Source: Adiantum capillus-veneris (lineage: Eukaryota; Streptophyta; Polypodiopsida; Polypodiales; Pteridaceae). From it: a DNA stretch of 64,000 bases. Shown here piece by piece: positions 1 to 11,101 of the stretch. The stretch lies in assembly GCA_014529385.2 (NCBI GenBank), contig CM043960.1:32901396-32965395 (forward strand). Direction: 5' to 3'. Position 1 is the first letter of the stretch, and each line of letters starts with the position of its first letter. Both the position numbers and the translations under genes were made by a program. Below the pieces are notes generated by a model, which searched no databases, was not told the DNA's origin, and saw only the letters and a list, made by a program, of their open reading frames with translations.

Positions 1-3000
1 AACCCAGACATCTCTGATCTTCGTATCCCATGACTCTTGAGAGTGGTCCAAAACCTTCTCTGAACAAGCAATGGAAGCGGCCTCGTATCTCGTAGTAGAC
101 GGGGCAGCGACATGTATAGTGTAGCTCTGTCTCAAGTTCCATGTTACACAAGGGGCATGTCCTGTCCTCTGCTGGTACTCCGCTGTATCTCCTAGTCTCA
201 ATCCGCAACTGGTGAGAAGATGTGTGTAATTGGCCAATAGCACATCGTATCCCATGAGACAAGTGAGTATCCATGTATCTGGGTCTCGCCACAAAACCAT
301 CTTCCGTAAGCTGGAGAAGGTGGTCTTTGTAAAAAGCCATCTTCGTGCCCAATTCCTGTGCTGGTTGTATCCATGTCCTTCTGGTGTCTAGCTGGGTCAG
401 GTCTTGGCATATGCGCTTGGTGATCTCTGACTGTGTAAGGGTGAGAGATGGTGCATCCAATGAGTAATGGAATGGTGGCAGCCGGTCTATGCTGAACCCA
501 TGTGCCTGAAACCATGATGTCATCTCCCCATACCAGCATGTTGTATCTCCTCGTATGGCTAACTGTCGAGAGGATTCAAGTGCTATGCAAGCATATCTGT
601 CTCTAGGAAGTGCCCATGTGCGGTTTATGAAGGAGACCGATCTGGTGAGCGCCAACGACTGATGCCACAAAACCATCTTCCGTAAGCTGGAGAAGGTGGT
701 CTTTGTAAAAAGCCATCTTCATGCCCAATTCCTGTGCTGGTTGTATCCATGTCCTTCTGGTGTCTAGCTGGGTCAGGTCTTGGCGTATGAGCTTGGTGAT
801 CTCTGACTGTGTAAGGGTGAGAGATGGTGCATCCAATGAGTAATGGAATGGTGGCAGTCGGTCTATGCTGAACCCATGTGCCTGAAACCATGATGTCATC
901 TCCCCATACCAGCATGTTGTATCTCCTTGTATGGCTAACTGTCGGGAGGGCTCAAGTGCAATGCGGGCATATCTGTCTCTGGGAAGTTCCCATGTGCGGG
1001 TTATGAAGGAGACTGATCTGGTGAGCGCCTCCACCACTAGTGGGGGGGCCGCTAGCTCTGCTCGGATAATGGCCCGTGGTACTGATGCCTTGGCCCTAAT
1101 GAGCCGCGAGATCATAGAGACGAGAGGTTTCTCCATGTTCCCCCATACGTCTGAGCGACCCGTCCTCCCGTGGTGATCCAGTGAAGGTCCCCATATCTCG
1201 GTTCCATAGAGCAATGCTGAAGCCACCAAGGTGTCAAAGAGCCAAAGCTTCGTACGGGGCTCCTGAAACTGAACCTGCGAACACATCCTCTCCAATCTAC
1301 CCAATGCTGCGTGGGCTCTAGTAAGTCTGGTTTCTACTGCTCTTCTAAGTGAGAATGTAGGTCCGCTAAAAACCACTCCAAGGTAAGTGTAAGCGTCTGT
1401 GTACTCCACAGTCTCCTGGCTGTATGTGAGTGTAGGTGCTGACCTCTTGATCCACTGTGGGGTGGTATTAAACACCATAACCTTGGTTTTACCCAGGTTG
1501 ATAGACAAACCACTTTCGTAGGCAAACGTATGCAAAGCATCCAATTGACGTTGCATTCCCTCTGGGGATTCGGAGATCAACACTATGTCATCAGCATATA
1601 ACAAAAGTGGAATCCATGTCCCTGCCAACTGAGCACCTTTATCCCCATCGCTGTCAATGTAGTCAAAAATCTCATCCACATACATACCGAAAAGAGTGGG
1701 AGAGAGCGGGCAGCCCTACTTCACCCCAATAGTGGAGTGAACTGGTGTAGAAAGTCCCTCCGGGGTGCGTACATGCCCTACTACTGATCTGTACAATGCC
1801 ATGATCCCCGAAATGAGTTCTGTGGGTACTCCCATTTCCTATAATCTACGCATCAGTCTAGCTCTGGGTACCGTGTCGAAAGCTTTGCGGAAGTCCACAA
1901 AGCTACAATAGATCCGTCTCCCATGAGATCTGCCTTCCTCGATGATGGCCCTGAGTGTTAGGATATGGTCAACAGTAGAGAAGCCTCTCATGAATCCTGC
2001 CTGCCCAGTTGCACGTATTCCTTCCCTCTCTGCCCATCTACTCAGTTGTTGCTCAAGAATGGATGCATACAACCGTGCCAGTGTGTGCCCAATCATAATA
2101 GTGCGATAATTCCCAGGCTCCATGGGGTCTCCTTATTTGAAGATAGGTACGATTGTAGATAGGCTCCAAGTGTCCGGTAGGCCCTCACACATGGCACGGT
2201 TAAACATAACTGCTAGAAGCTCTGCTAGTAGGTCTTTGGCATGCATGAAATGCTCAGCTACTAGGCCCTCATGATCATATGCTCTCCCAGTCTTCATCCT
2301 GTCAATGGCTTTCTTCACCATCTCAGCAGTGAAAAAGACACATGTATGTGGGCATGGGTCGGGGGGGTTGGGGAGGGGCCGCTGTCCAAGTACCGTGTAC
2401 AAAGATGATGCGTACTGACCCCAGGTCTCTGTGGAGGAAATAGAAGGGGGGGGGGGGGACTGCTCATGAAAGAGCCGCCACGCCTCACGTGAGTCTTGAC
2501 TCAAGAATAGCTGATATAGATCCTGCTCGAGTCTAGCCAAAAATGCCCTCTTCTTTCGCCGCACCAGGCGTCGGAAGTCCATCTGTGACTGTCTGTGAGT
2601 GACGTCCCCCAACAGCACCTCCCTCTGAAGTCTGGTTCTAGTCTGGCGGCACTCCTCATCGTACCAGCTGTTCTGAGGCATTTTCCCAAATCGGCGGCTC
2701 TGCTCAGGCTGGGTGGGTGGGTATGCTTCTGCTGCTGCCTCATGTAATGTCTGTGTCAGTATAGTAGTTAGCTCCTCCAGAGGTCGCCCCAGGTCCTCAG
2801 TGCATAGGCGTCTGTAGATTCCGTCCATGTATACAGAGTCCGTCTCCCTTGTGAATGTGTAGCGAGTAGGGGCTGCTACTCGTGGCCTGTGTGCTGCACT
2901 GAACTGGAAGGAGATGGTCATTGACACCAGAGCATGATCCACTGCCACCTCGACCGGTCTGGGCCCAACTGTGAGATCCTCGATACTAGAGATGAGATTC

Positions 3001-3720
3001 GGTTCTGCCATGACATAGTCCACCGTGCTGGCTCCATGTCTGTGTGGGAAGCATGTAAAGCCTCCCGCAGCAGGAAATCTCTGTAGGCCGTTCAAGATGG
3101 CCAACCTATGTGCAGTGCCCATGTCTATTAGGTGTCGCCCATACTCAGTATATTCCATATCGTGTGATAGTCTGGAAAGGCCCGTCTCTGCCACATCTAT
3201 CTCTCTTAGCATCTCCTCTGAAGTATCATAAAACACTGCCTAGTGATGGGCAATCCTAGCATTGAAGTCCCCGAGGATGATAATGTCACCGTCCCTAGAG
3301 AACTCCCATATGTCATCATCCAAAATAGAGAAGGGGGACTGTCCTCTGGGTGGTGCATAAACTGATGTACTCGGGGGAAAGTAGCAAATAGCAATGTAGA
3401 GATATCTGCCTGTCTCTCCTTTCAATCTCACCCACATGTACCTAACCTGCTCATCACCGGGGCTATATGTATCAATGGCTGCAAATCCTCTCTAAATAAC
3501 ACTGCCACTCTTCTTGAGCCCCGTCCTCTGTGCTCTGAGCGCGTCTCCTGTTTGTAAGCTGTCTCCCATCTATCCATTGATGTGAGGCATGGATTGTCGA
3601 GGGTCCTGATGTGTCTCAGAGTAAAAGAGAGATGTCTCTTCCAATAAAACTATCCTCAAAAGCACCCACATCAAGACGCATAGATCCATTACAGTTCCAG
3701 GCCGCCACTTTGAGTGTGGT
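1..3720 (-). pseudogene. LINE A ORF2: AP-type endonuclease plus reverse transcriptase
   Basis: ORF2 nicks target DNA and reverse transcribes the element RNA. The endonuclease starts with a WNCNGSMR motif (in a shifted frame) and carries GDFNARI, VDYVM and VDHALVS signatures (about 2900-3720). The reverse transcriptase has FVDFRKAFDTV, GCPLSPTLFG and YADDIVLIS (about 1300-2400). Pieces 2133-3236, 1839-2123 and 603-1685 are all in one frame, separated by stops at 3240 (CAG to TAG), 2133 (TCA to TAA), 1839 (CAG to TAG) and 1716 (CAG to TAG), judged against LINE C. A G-run near 2450 is a likely slippage site. The C-terminal part carries a tandem duplication. It is non-functional as it stands. Confidence 0.88.
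289..1040. repeat. 376-bp tandem duplication inside LINE A ORF2
   Basis: The segment 289-664 is repeated at 665-1040 with few differences; for example, the ACAAAACCAT block recurs at 291 and 667, exactly 376 bp apart. It covers the region downstream of the RT fingers and palm. The duplication breaks the ORF and is absent from LINE C. It is probably unequal exchange or replication slippage after insertion. Confidence 0.9.
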
Positions 3721-3738
3721 CCCATAAGTCTCGCACCG

Positions 3739-4635
3739 TCATGTGGAGCGTCGCTCCAGTATTAGCACTCTTCCATCTCGGTAAAAGGCAATCTTGCCTT
3801 TTCCCCTTGCCGCTCTAATCTCCGGCATTACCTCTTGCATATGAGCGATCTGCGAGAGGGTAAGATCATCCCCGAGAAAGATGCCCGTCTCTTTAAGAGT
3901 TAACCTTTTCTTCAAGAAGCACTTCTTCGCTTCCATGGAGGGAAAACGGAGGATGAGTGCCCTTTCTTTTCAGGTTTCCCCACTGCTACCATTTTTCTTT
4001 ATGTTGCCCACTCTCCAGGCTCTTGTGAGCATCGGCTCATGAACCCCCATCAAGGCCATGAGTTCTTTTACCTCTTCGTCCACATTGTCTTTGTCTTTAA
4101 GACCGCAAATTCTCACATGTAAAGCGCGCACCCTTCTCCTCTGCTTCTCCTCTAGTGTCTGGTTAATGATGTTGTTGGGTGTGGATGTGGGCGTTATCTC
4201 CTTGTCTTTTCCTTTCTTGGCCACCTTGATCCATTTCTCGGCTTTGTCCGCCGTCTGTTGGGTTTTGGTAAGAACATCCACCCAAGAAGTCGTCATTTCT
4301 TTGTGTTGTTCTTCTCCCTCTTTGATGGCCCGTACTTGTTCCTTGATCGTGTTGATTTCTTCAATTACTGAGGGTTGCAATTCTCCCTCTTCCAATGTGT
4401 TTCTTGATCGGGCTTCAGCGAGTTCTTTCTTGAGTGACGTGATCTCTTCCTCTTGGGTCGTCACTCGGTCTTCCAGCGTGCTTATCTTGCTCTCTTGGAT
4501 CAGCACACGTCCTTCGAGAATGTTTATTGTGCCCCAGAGACTGCGGTTCATCTTGGTGATGGTCTCCGTCATTTCCTCTTTGCATTTTCGAATGGCATCC
4601 TCTAGGGGGTTGGCTTTTTCGTTCGTCTTCCTCAT
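3739..4635 (-). pseudogene. LINE A ORF1 (coiled coil plus L1 ORF1-like RNA-binding region)
   Basis: ORF1 proteins of L1-like elements bind element RNA and act as chaperones during target-primed reverse transcription. The frame opens with MRKTNEKANP. Residues from about 40 to 130 form a Lys/Glu-rich heptad-like coiled coil. A region beginning LHVRICGLK, with WRVGN further on, resembles the RRM-like domain of L1 ORF1p. The final 65 residues (3739-3936, ending in YRDGRVLILERR) resemble the C-terminal domain. An in-frame TGA at 3970-3972 separates the two halves without changing frame, and the same TGA is present in LINE C. The family assignment rests on layout and motif recall, not on an alignment. 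Confidence 0.75.
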
Positions 4636-4651
4636 GTTTGATCGCCGTCCG

Positions 4652-4857
4652 CAAGGGGGTTAGATGCGCGTGTGCACCCACCCTAGTAGCGGGCGCGGCA
4701 CTGGATGTACGTGTCCACCCACACTAGCGGCGATTGCGATGAGTGACGGAGCGCGAGGCGGTGTGGCCAGGTGCCCTCAATATGTTCAGCTGTGTGTGTG
4801 TGCGCGCGCGCGTCTCGAAAACAAAGGTGAAGGAGGGGGGGGGGGGTAAAGGTTGGT
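4652..4857. other. Spacer with GT/GC alternating tract and G-run
   Basis: No gene is visible. An alternating (GT)n(GC)n tract at about 4791-4813 could adopt Z-DNA, and a G-run lies at about 4836-4847. It sits immediately upstream of LINE A and runs into the next LINE tail fragment. Confidence 0.5.
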
Positions 4858-4957
4858 AGAAATGAAATGAAATGTTTTATTAAAGTCCTCAAAAGGCCAT
4901 AATGACCTATGGGGCCCGAGAGTTACAAAGTGGTGGGGGCGGGGGCGAGGTTCAAAA
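4858..4957 (-). mobile_element. LINE 3' UTR fragment
   Basis: The block starting GAAATGAAATGAAATG, followed by TCCTCAAAAGGCC and AATGACCTATG, matches the terminal 3' UTR of LINE copies B, D, E and F. Only about 100 bp is present and no ORF follows. Unlike those copies it is not bordered by a (GA)n tract but by a G-run. It is a truncated or recombined relic in the same orientation as the others. Confidence 0.65.
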
Positions 4958-5029
4958 AATAATAAAAAAATTAAAATAAAATAAAATAAATAAAATTTAC
5001 TTCCTACGCGGAGAAGAAGGGGGGGACAT

Positions 5030-5240
5030 CCTACGCGTTAAATTTTGGGGGGGGGGGGGGGGGGGGGGGGGGGAACGCGTAGAGGAAGGGGGGGGGGTCA
5101 TCCTACCCGTAGCATGTGGGGAGGGGGGGGGGGGGGGGGGGGGGAACGCGTAGAGGAAGGGTGGGGGGTCATCCTACCCGTAGCATGTGGGGAGGGGGGG
5201 GGGGGGCGGGTTTGCAGAGGCAACGCGAGGAGGGGGAGGC
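5030..5240. repeat. Hyper-G minisatellite with 70-bp-scale units
   Basis: Runs of up to about 27 consecutive G residues alternate with a unit carrying AACGCGTAGAGGAAGGG, then TCATCCTACCCGTAGCATGTGG, at about 5075-5125, 5145-5195 and partly beyond. The array has strong G-quadruplex potential on the plus strand. The long plus and minus ORFs predicted here (poly-Gly or poly-Pro) are composition artefacts. The exact run length may be affected by sequencing slippage. Confidence 0.8.
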
Positions 5241-5370
5241 AGTAGGAGTTCCACTGCGCGCGGGGCTGCAGGCGGGCAGGGTTTGCAAGCGGGCACAACA
5301 GCGAGCGGGGTCAGCGAGCAAGGCGAGGGGTCAGCGAGGGAGCAGAGCGAGCGAGCAGGGCAGCGGGGGG

Positions 5371-5374
<4 letters not shown>

Positions 5375-5437
<63 letters not shown>
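5375..5437. repeat. (GA)n microsatellite at the LINE B 3' end
   Basis: About 31 AG dinucleotide units are followed without spacer by the 3' terminal motif of LINE B (AAATGAACTGAAATG). On the LINE sense strand this is a (TC)n tail. Upstream 5241-5374 is GC-rich sequence without a recognisable gene. Confidence 0.95.
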
Positions 5438-5440
<3 letters not shown>

Positions 5441-6612
5441 GAACTGAAATGAACTGAAATGAAATGTTATATTAACGTCTTCAAAAGGCCAAAATGACCG
5501 ATGAGACCAAACTGATACAAAAGTGGTGAATCTGTTACAATGTCTCAGTACCTTAATACTAAAGTACTAAGTGTGAAAAGTGTGAAAGTGTGAAAATAAA
5601 TGTGAATGTGAAAAACTAAATACAAAGTATTGAATAAACTTCTTAGGAGCATTCTGCGTGTCAGGCTAGAATGCTTCTAATCCTTTGTTGTAGTCTCCTC
5701 CGGTGAAGTGTGCTTCTGCATCTCGGTCGTGGTCGTCTCGATTTCCTAAGCTCAATCGCCCTGTCATCAATGAGGGTGCCTTTGGTATGAATGTGGGTAC
5801 GCCTTTGTGTTGGCTGCTGGCCTCTTCCTTCTCCTTCCACTCCTGCTTCTCTCGATCCGAAGAAATCTATGATCTGCCTCTGAGGCTGTAGTGCTCTTTG
5901 TCTTCTCATTAGATTATCCCTGTGCCGATGTAGTTCCAGTAGGTACAAGCCTAAGCATCTTTGATCTTGGTATTGCATGACTCTATCTAGAGGTCCAAAG
6001 CCTTCTTTAAATAGGCAATGGAAACGCCCACGTATCTCATAGTATACGGTGCAATGGCATATGTAGTGTAATTCTGTCTCCGGCTCCATTCCGCATAACT
6101 TGCAAATTCTGCTCTCAGGTGGGATTCCCCTAAATCTGCCAAATTCAATTTCCAGCTGGTGTGAGGATGTACGAATCTGACCAATAGCACATCTCAAACC
6201 ATGAGATAGGTGGGTATCCATGTAGCTCGGGCGAATCACAAATCCATCTTCAGATAGCTGTAGGAAGTTTTCTTTGTAGTCCGCCATCTTCGTGCCCAAT
6301 TCTTGTGTAGGGTCTACCCATTTCCTCTTAGTATCCAACTGTATAAGATCCTGACAGATGATTTTATTAATCTCCGTTCGTGTAATTGCCAGTGATGGAG
6401 CCTCAAGAGAGTATTGGAAGGGGGGTAATCTTTCCATACTGAACCCGTGTCTCTGAAACCACGAGGACAGTTGCGCATACCAGCATGATGTATCCCCTTT
6501 CATTGCTAATTGTCGAGAGGATTCAAGGGCCAGTCTAGTATATCGGCAATTATTTGTATCCCACAAACCATGTATAAAGGACACTGATCTGGGAAGAGCT
6601 TCAATTTCTATC
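5438..6612 (-). mobile_element. LINE copy B, 5'-truncated
   Basis: It contains the complete 3' UTR (5438-5660) and the C-terminal third of ORF2 on the minus strand. The 5' border at about 6612 falls in the coding region just before the SVSFIHG motif and abuts the 3' UTR of LINE C (starting GATCTGATACAAAG at 6614). It is 5'-truncated, as is usual for target-primed reverse transcription. Confidence 0.85.
5661..6584 (-). pseudogene. LINE B ORF2 C-terminal fragment with zinc-knuckle-like motif
   Basis: An uninterrupted frame of 307 codons covers the C-terminal end of the LINE reverse-transcriptase protein. Near residues 160-178 it carries the cysteine/histidine motif CKLCGMEPETELHYICHC, the C-x2-C...H-x3-C arrangement typical of the C-terminus of L1-like ORF2 proteins and thought to bind nucleic acid. 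The tail is Arg-rich (RKSRRPRPRCR). It has no endonuclease or catalytic RT residues because of 5' truncation, so it is a fragment even though it is open. It is the cleanest copy of this domain in the window. Confidence 0.8.
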
Positions 6613-7088
6613 GGATCTGATACAAAGTCAAGAGTAATAAAATAACAACATAACGAAACAAAAAATACTGTGGGATCCTAGACTAAGCAAAATGGGCAGC
6701 TTGCTGGGATAGCTAAATAACAAGAGATCTAGCATCGATCGTTGGCGGATCTCATCAATCTCCTCCATAATCAGTAGTCTGACCGGGCGTCATGCATGCC
6801 TGGCAAAGTGCTCCGAATCTTCTGATGTAGCCTCCGTCGATGCTGTGTAGTCCTCCGCAGTCGTGGGCGCCTGGATTTCCCCAGCTCGATCGCTCGATCG
6901 ATCAGCGTGCCTCTGTTGTGAGACGAAAGGGAGCTCTGCTATGGGGGTGGCTCCTGCGGCTGCTGTCCCGTGTTTGCTCTAAAAAAATCTGTGATCCATC
7001 TCTGAGACTGGCTAGCCTCTCCACTCATCAGGCTATCTTTGTGTCTGCGCAGCTCGAGCAAGAACAAACCCAGGCATCTCTGATCCTC

Positions 7089-8759
7089 CTATCCCATGAC
7101 TCTGGCGAGTCGTCCAAAACCCTCTCTGAACAAGCAATGGAAGCGGCCTCGTATCTTGTAGTAGACGGGGCAGTAGCATGTGTAGTGCAACTCTGTCTCA
7201 GGCTCCATGTCACACAAGGGGCATGTCCTAGCCTCTGCTGGTACTCCGCTGTATCTCCCAGTCTCAATCCGTAGCTGGTGAGAAGATGTGTGTAATTGGC
7301 CAATAGCACATCTTATCCCATGAGACAAGTGGGTGTCCATGTATCTGGGTCTCGTCACAAAACCATCCTCCATAAGCTGGAGAAGATGCTCTCGTAGAAA
7401 GCCATCTTCGTGCCCAGCTCTTGCGCTGGCTGTATCCATGTCCTCCTGGTGTCTAGCTAGGTCAGGTCTTGGCGGATGAGCCTGGTGATCTCGGACTGTG
7501 TAAGAGTGGGAGATGGTGCATCCAATGAGTATTGGAAGGGTGGCAACCTGTCTATGCTGAACCCATGCGCCTGAAACCATGATGTCATCTCCCCATACCA
7601 GCATGCTGTATCTCCCTGCATGGCTAACTGTCAAGAGGACTCAAGTGCAATGCGAGCATATGTCTCTAGGAAGTTCCCACATGCCGTGTATGAAGGAGAC
7701 TGATCTGGTGAGCGCCTCAACCACTAGTGGGGGGGCCGCTAGCTCTACTCGGATAATGGCACGTGGTACTGATGCCTTGGCTCTAATGAGCCGCAAGATC
7801 ATAGAGACGAGAGGTTTCTCCATGTTCCCCCATCCATCAGTGCGACCCGACCTTCCGTGGTGATCCAGTGAAGGTCCCCGTATCTTAGCTCCATAGAGCA
7901 ATGCAGAAGCCACCAAAGTGTCAAAGAGCCAGAGCTTCGTCTGAGGCTCCTGAAACTGAACCTGCGAACACATCCTCTCCAATCTACCCAATGCTGCATG
8001 GGCTCTAGTCAATCTGGCCTCTGCTGCTCTCCTGAGTGAGAATGCAGGTCCGCTAAAAACCACTCCAAGGTAAGTGTAAGCATCTGTGTATTCCACAGTC
8101 TCCTGGCCGTATGTGAATGTAGGTGCTGACCTCCTGATCCACTGTGGGGTGGTATTAAACACCATAACCTTGGTTTTACCAAGGTTAACAGACAGACCAC
8201 TTTCGTGGGCAAATCTATGCAAAGCATCCAAGTGACGTTGCATCCCCTCCGGAGATTTGGAGATCAACACAATATCATCAGCATATAACAAAAGTGGAAT
8301 CCATGTCCGTGCTAGCTGCGCACTTCTATCACCATCGCTCTCAATGTAGTCAGAAACCTCATCCACATACATACCGAATAGAGTAGGAGAGAGCGGGCAG
8401 CCCTGCTTCACCCCAATAGTGGAGTGAACCGGTGTAGAAAGTCCCTCCGGGGTGCGTACATGCCCTACTACTGATCTGTACAATGCCATGATCCCCCAAA
8501 TGAGCTCTGTAGGTACTCCCATCTCCTGTAATCTGCGCATCAATCTAGCTCTGGGTACTGTGTCAAAGGCTTTGCGGAAGTCCATAAAGCTACAATAGAT
8601 CCATCTCCCATGAGATCTACCCTCCTCGATGATGGCCCTGAGTGTCAAGATATGGTCAAGAGTAGAGAAGCCTCTCCTGAACCCAGCCTGCCCAGCTGCA
8701 CGCATTCCTTCCCTCTCTGCCCATCTACTCAACTGCTGCTCAAGAATGGATGCATACAA
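7089..8759 (-). pseudogene. LINE C ORF2, reverse transcriptase palm and thumb to C-terminus
   Basis: The frame from 8759 to 7641 (372 codons) is open through the RT core. It begins at YASILEQQLSRW and holds FMDFRKAFDTV, GVKQGCPLSPTLFG and YADDIVLIS, where the DD pair is catalytic. A frameshift near 7655 moves the continuation to 7634-7089, which includes the CPLCDMEPETELHYTCYC finger. The 5' part of the protein lies beyond the solo LTR at 9439-11088. This is the best preserved LINE RT domain in the window but is not contiguous. Confidence 0.85.
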
Positions 8760-9438
8760 CTGTCATAGGACGGGCACCACGTGCCAATAGAAAAGAACAG
8801 ACTGAACAAACTTTTAGCACTTCAATAAGAACTGAACCGAGAGAGAGAGCGACGACACGCGACACGGAGTGGCGGAATTCCACCCCAGAGAGTATTGGCC
8901 CCAAACCTTGGCGCCCCTTTCGGTATTTCTTTATATTACTGCTGATTCACAAAGTACAACAGCCGAGGAGCACCTGCTCTGCAATCTGTGCGCTAAAAAG
9001 TGCCAGAGAGGCCCCCAAGGCTCATATTTAAAGGCCCAAAGCCTAAAAGCATCAAATATGAAAAGCTGACCCCAAAAAATCACTTTCCTAAAATTTCGGG
9101 ATTTCCCTAAAAATCCGCCGCGAATTCCGGGACGTCCGTACATGTGCCACATCATCATATTTTGATGTGCAAAGTCTTTTGACTGTGTTTTGCTTTATTT
9201 TTAATGCCTTTATGTCACTTGTAGCCCCATCGGACGGGGTCCCCATAAGTTGGTAGGACTTCTTCTTCTGTTGCTTGTTCTTCTTAGGGTTTCTAGAATT
9301 AGGGTTTGCAGGTTTTAGGGTTAGGGTTTCCAGAATTAGGGTTTCAACAGTTAGGGTTTTTGCTCTCGGGCAGCCACATCATCTGTAAGTTGGCTCCATT
9401 CTTTAGGCTTTGACTCGTCAACAGTTTGTTACAACAAC
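8756..9438 (-). mobile_element. Solo LTR of family S with ACAAC target duplication
   Basis: The 673-bp LTR is 8761-9433, beginning TGTCATAGGACGG and ending TTGTTACA. It is flanked by ACAAC at 8756-8760 and 9434-9438. The empty site is visible in LINE A. It is homologous to the LTR at 59735-60380, and the core motif (8910-8929) is read on the minus strand. It arose from an S element by LTR-LTR recombination after insertion into LINE C, so it dates LINE C as older than this insertion. Confidence 0.95.
9288..9360 (-). promoter_or_regulatory. Telobox (AAACCCTAA-like) array in the S solo LTR
   Basis: Several TTAGGGTTT copies in 73 bp read AAACCCTAA on the LTR sense strand, near the LTR start (U3). 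The telobox is a known plant promoter element bound by telomere-repeat-binding factors. Similar arrays sit near the start of the gypsy A and gypsy B LTRs. A regulatory role here is inference. Confidence 0.55.
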
Positions 9439-11088
9439 CGTGCCAGTGTGTGTCCAATCATGATAGTGCGATAATTCCCAGGCTCCATAGGGTCTCCTGA
9501 CTTGAAGATAGGTACAATCGTAGATAGGCTCCAAGTATCCAGCAGGCCCTCACACATGGCACGGTTAAACATAACTGCTAGAAGCTCTGCTAGTAGATCT
9601 TTGGCATGCATGAAATGCTCAGCCACTAAGCCATCATGATCATGCTCTCCCAGTCCTCATCCTGTCAATGGCTTTCTTCACCATCTCAGCGGTGAAGAAA
9701 GTACACGTGTGTGGGCATGGATTGGGGGGGTCGGGAAGGGGCGGCTGTCCAGGTACTGTGTACAAAGATGATGCGTACTGACCCCAGGTCTCTGTGGAGG
9801 TAACGGCAGAGGGGGGGGGGGGGGGGGGATTGCTCATGAAAGAGCCGCCACGCCTCACGCGAGTCCTGACTCAAGAATAGCTGGTATAGATCCTGTTGTA
9901 GTCCACCCAAAAATGCCCTCTTCTTCCGCCGCACCAGGCGTTGAAAGTCAATCTGTGTCTGTCTGTGAGTGACGTCCCCCAAAAGCACAAGTCTAGCTCT
10001 AGTCTGGCGGCACTCCTCATCATACCAACTGTTCTGAGGCATGCTCCCTGATCGGCGTATCTGCTCAGGTTGGGTGTGTGGGTATGACTCTACTGCTACA
10101 TCATGTAATGTCTGTGTCAGTATAGTAGTAAGCTCCTCCAGAGGTCGCCCTGGTTCCTCAGTGCATAGGCGTCTGTAGATCCCGTCTATGTATACAGAAT
10201 CCGTCTCCCGTGTGAAGGTGTAGCGAGTAGGGGCTGCTAACCGTGGCCTGTGTGCTACACTGAATTGGAAGGAGATGTCATCGACACAAGAGCATGATCC
10301 GCTGCCACCCCAACCGATCTTGGCCCAACTGTGAGATCCTGGATACTAGAGATGAGATTCGGCTGTGCCATGACATAGTCCACTGTGCTGGCTCCATGTC
10401 TGTGTGGGAAGCATGTGAAACCTCCCGCAACAGGAAGCCTCTGTAGGCCATTCAAGATGGCCAGTCCATGTGCAGTGCCCATGTCTATCAGGTGTCGGCC
10501 ATACTCAGTATATTCCACATCGTGTGATAGTCTAGACAGGCCCGTCTTTACAACATCTAGCTCTCTCAGCATCTCCTCTGAAGTATCATAAAACACTGTC
10601 TGGTGATGGGCAATCCGAGCATTGAAGTCCCCTAGAATGATAATGTCACCATCTCTAGAGAACTCCCATATGTCATCATCCAAAATAGAAAAGGGGGACT
10701 GTCCTCTGGGTGGCGCATAGACTGACGTACTCGGGGGAAAGTAGCAAATAGCAATGTAGAGATATCTGCCCGTCTCTCCTTTCAATCTCACCCACATGTA
10801 CCTAACCTGCTCATCACCGCGGGCTATATGTATCAATGGCTGCAAATCCTCTCTAAATAACACTGCCACTCTTCTTGAGCCCCGTCCTCTGTGCTCTGAG
10901 AGCGTCTCCTGTCTGTAAGCTGTCTCCCATCTATATCCATTGATGTGAGGCATGGATTGTCGAGGGTCCTGATGTGTCTCAGAGTAAAAGAGAGATGTCT
11001 CTTCCAATAAAACTATCCTCAAAAGCACCCACATCAAGACGCATAGATCCATTACAGTTCCAGGCCGCCACTTTGAGTGTGGTCCCAT
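9439..11088 (-). pseudogene. LINE C ORF2 N-terminal part: endonuclease and RT start
   Basis: The endonuclease (11088-10255) carries RWETAYRQETLSEHRGRGS, MWVRLKGETGRYLY, IIILGDFNARI and STVDYVMAQPN, which place it in the exonuclease-endonuclease-phosphatase family that nicks target DNA. The WNCNGSMR start lies in a different frame upstream, so the N-terminus is frameshifted. Segments 10042-9686, 9858-9640 and 9626-9429 carry the linker, EMVKKAIDRMRTGRA and the RT start (GDPMEPGNYRTIMIGHTLARL), with frame changes near the G-run at 9811. It then runs into the solo LTR. Confidence 0.82.
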
Positions 11089-11101
11089 AAGTCTCGCACC
11101 G

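Larger units (their letters stand above)
1..4651 (-). mobile_element. LINE copy A, L1-like non-LTR retrotransposon, 3' end beyond window
   Basis: This is the 5' and central part of a non-LTR retrotransposon read right to left: ORF1, then endonuclease, then reverse transcriptase, then the C-terminal region. The 3' end lies left of base 1, because LINE C continues past the homologous point. Homology with LINE C stops at a shared block ending at 4651 (12011 in C), so that is the best estimate of the 5' end. The coding frames are interrupted by nonsense changes, so the copy is dead. It is the longest single LINE copy here apart from C. Confidence 0.9.

Noticed and set aside
4058-4663. A 201-codon plus-strand ORF
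   Set aside because: It is the antisense of LINE A ORF1; the minus frame carries the coiled coil and RNA-binding motifs and is conserved in LINE C.
5116-5447. Plus-strand ORFs rich in Gly and in repeating Arg-Glu
   Set aside because: They are translations of G-runs and (GA)n; the same artefact appears at every GA tract (12085, 19590, 21451, 30118, 31304).
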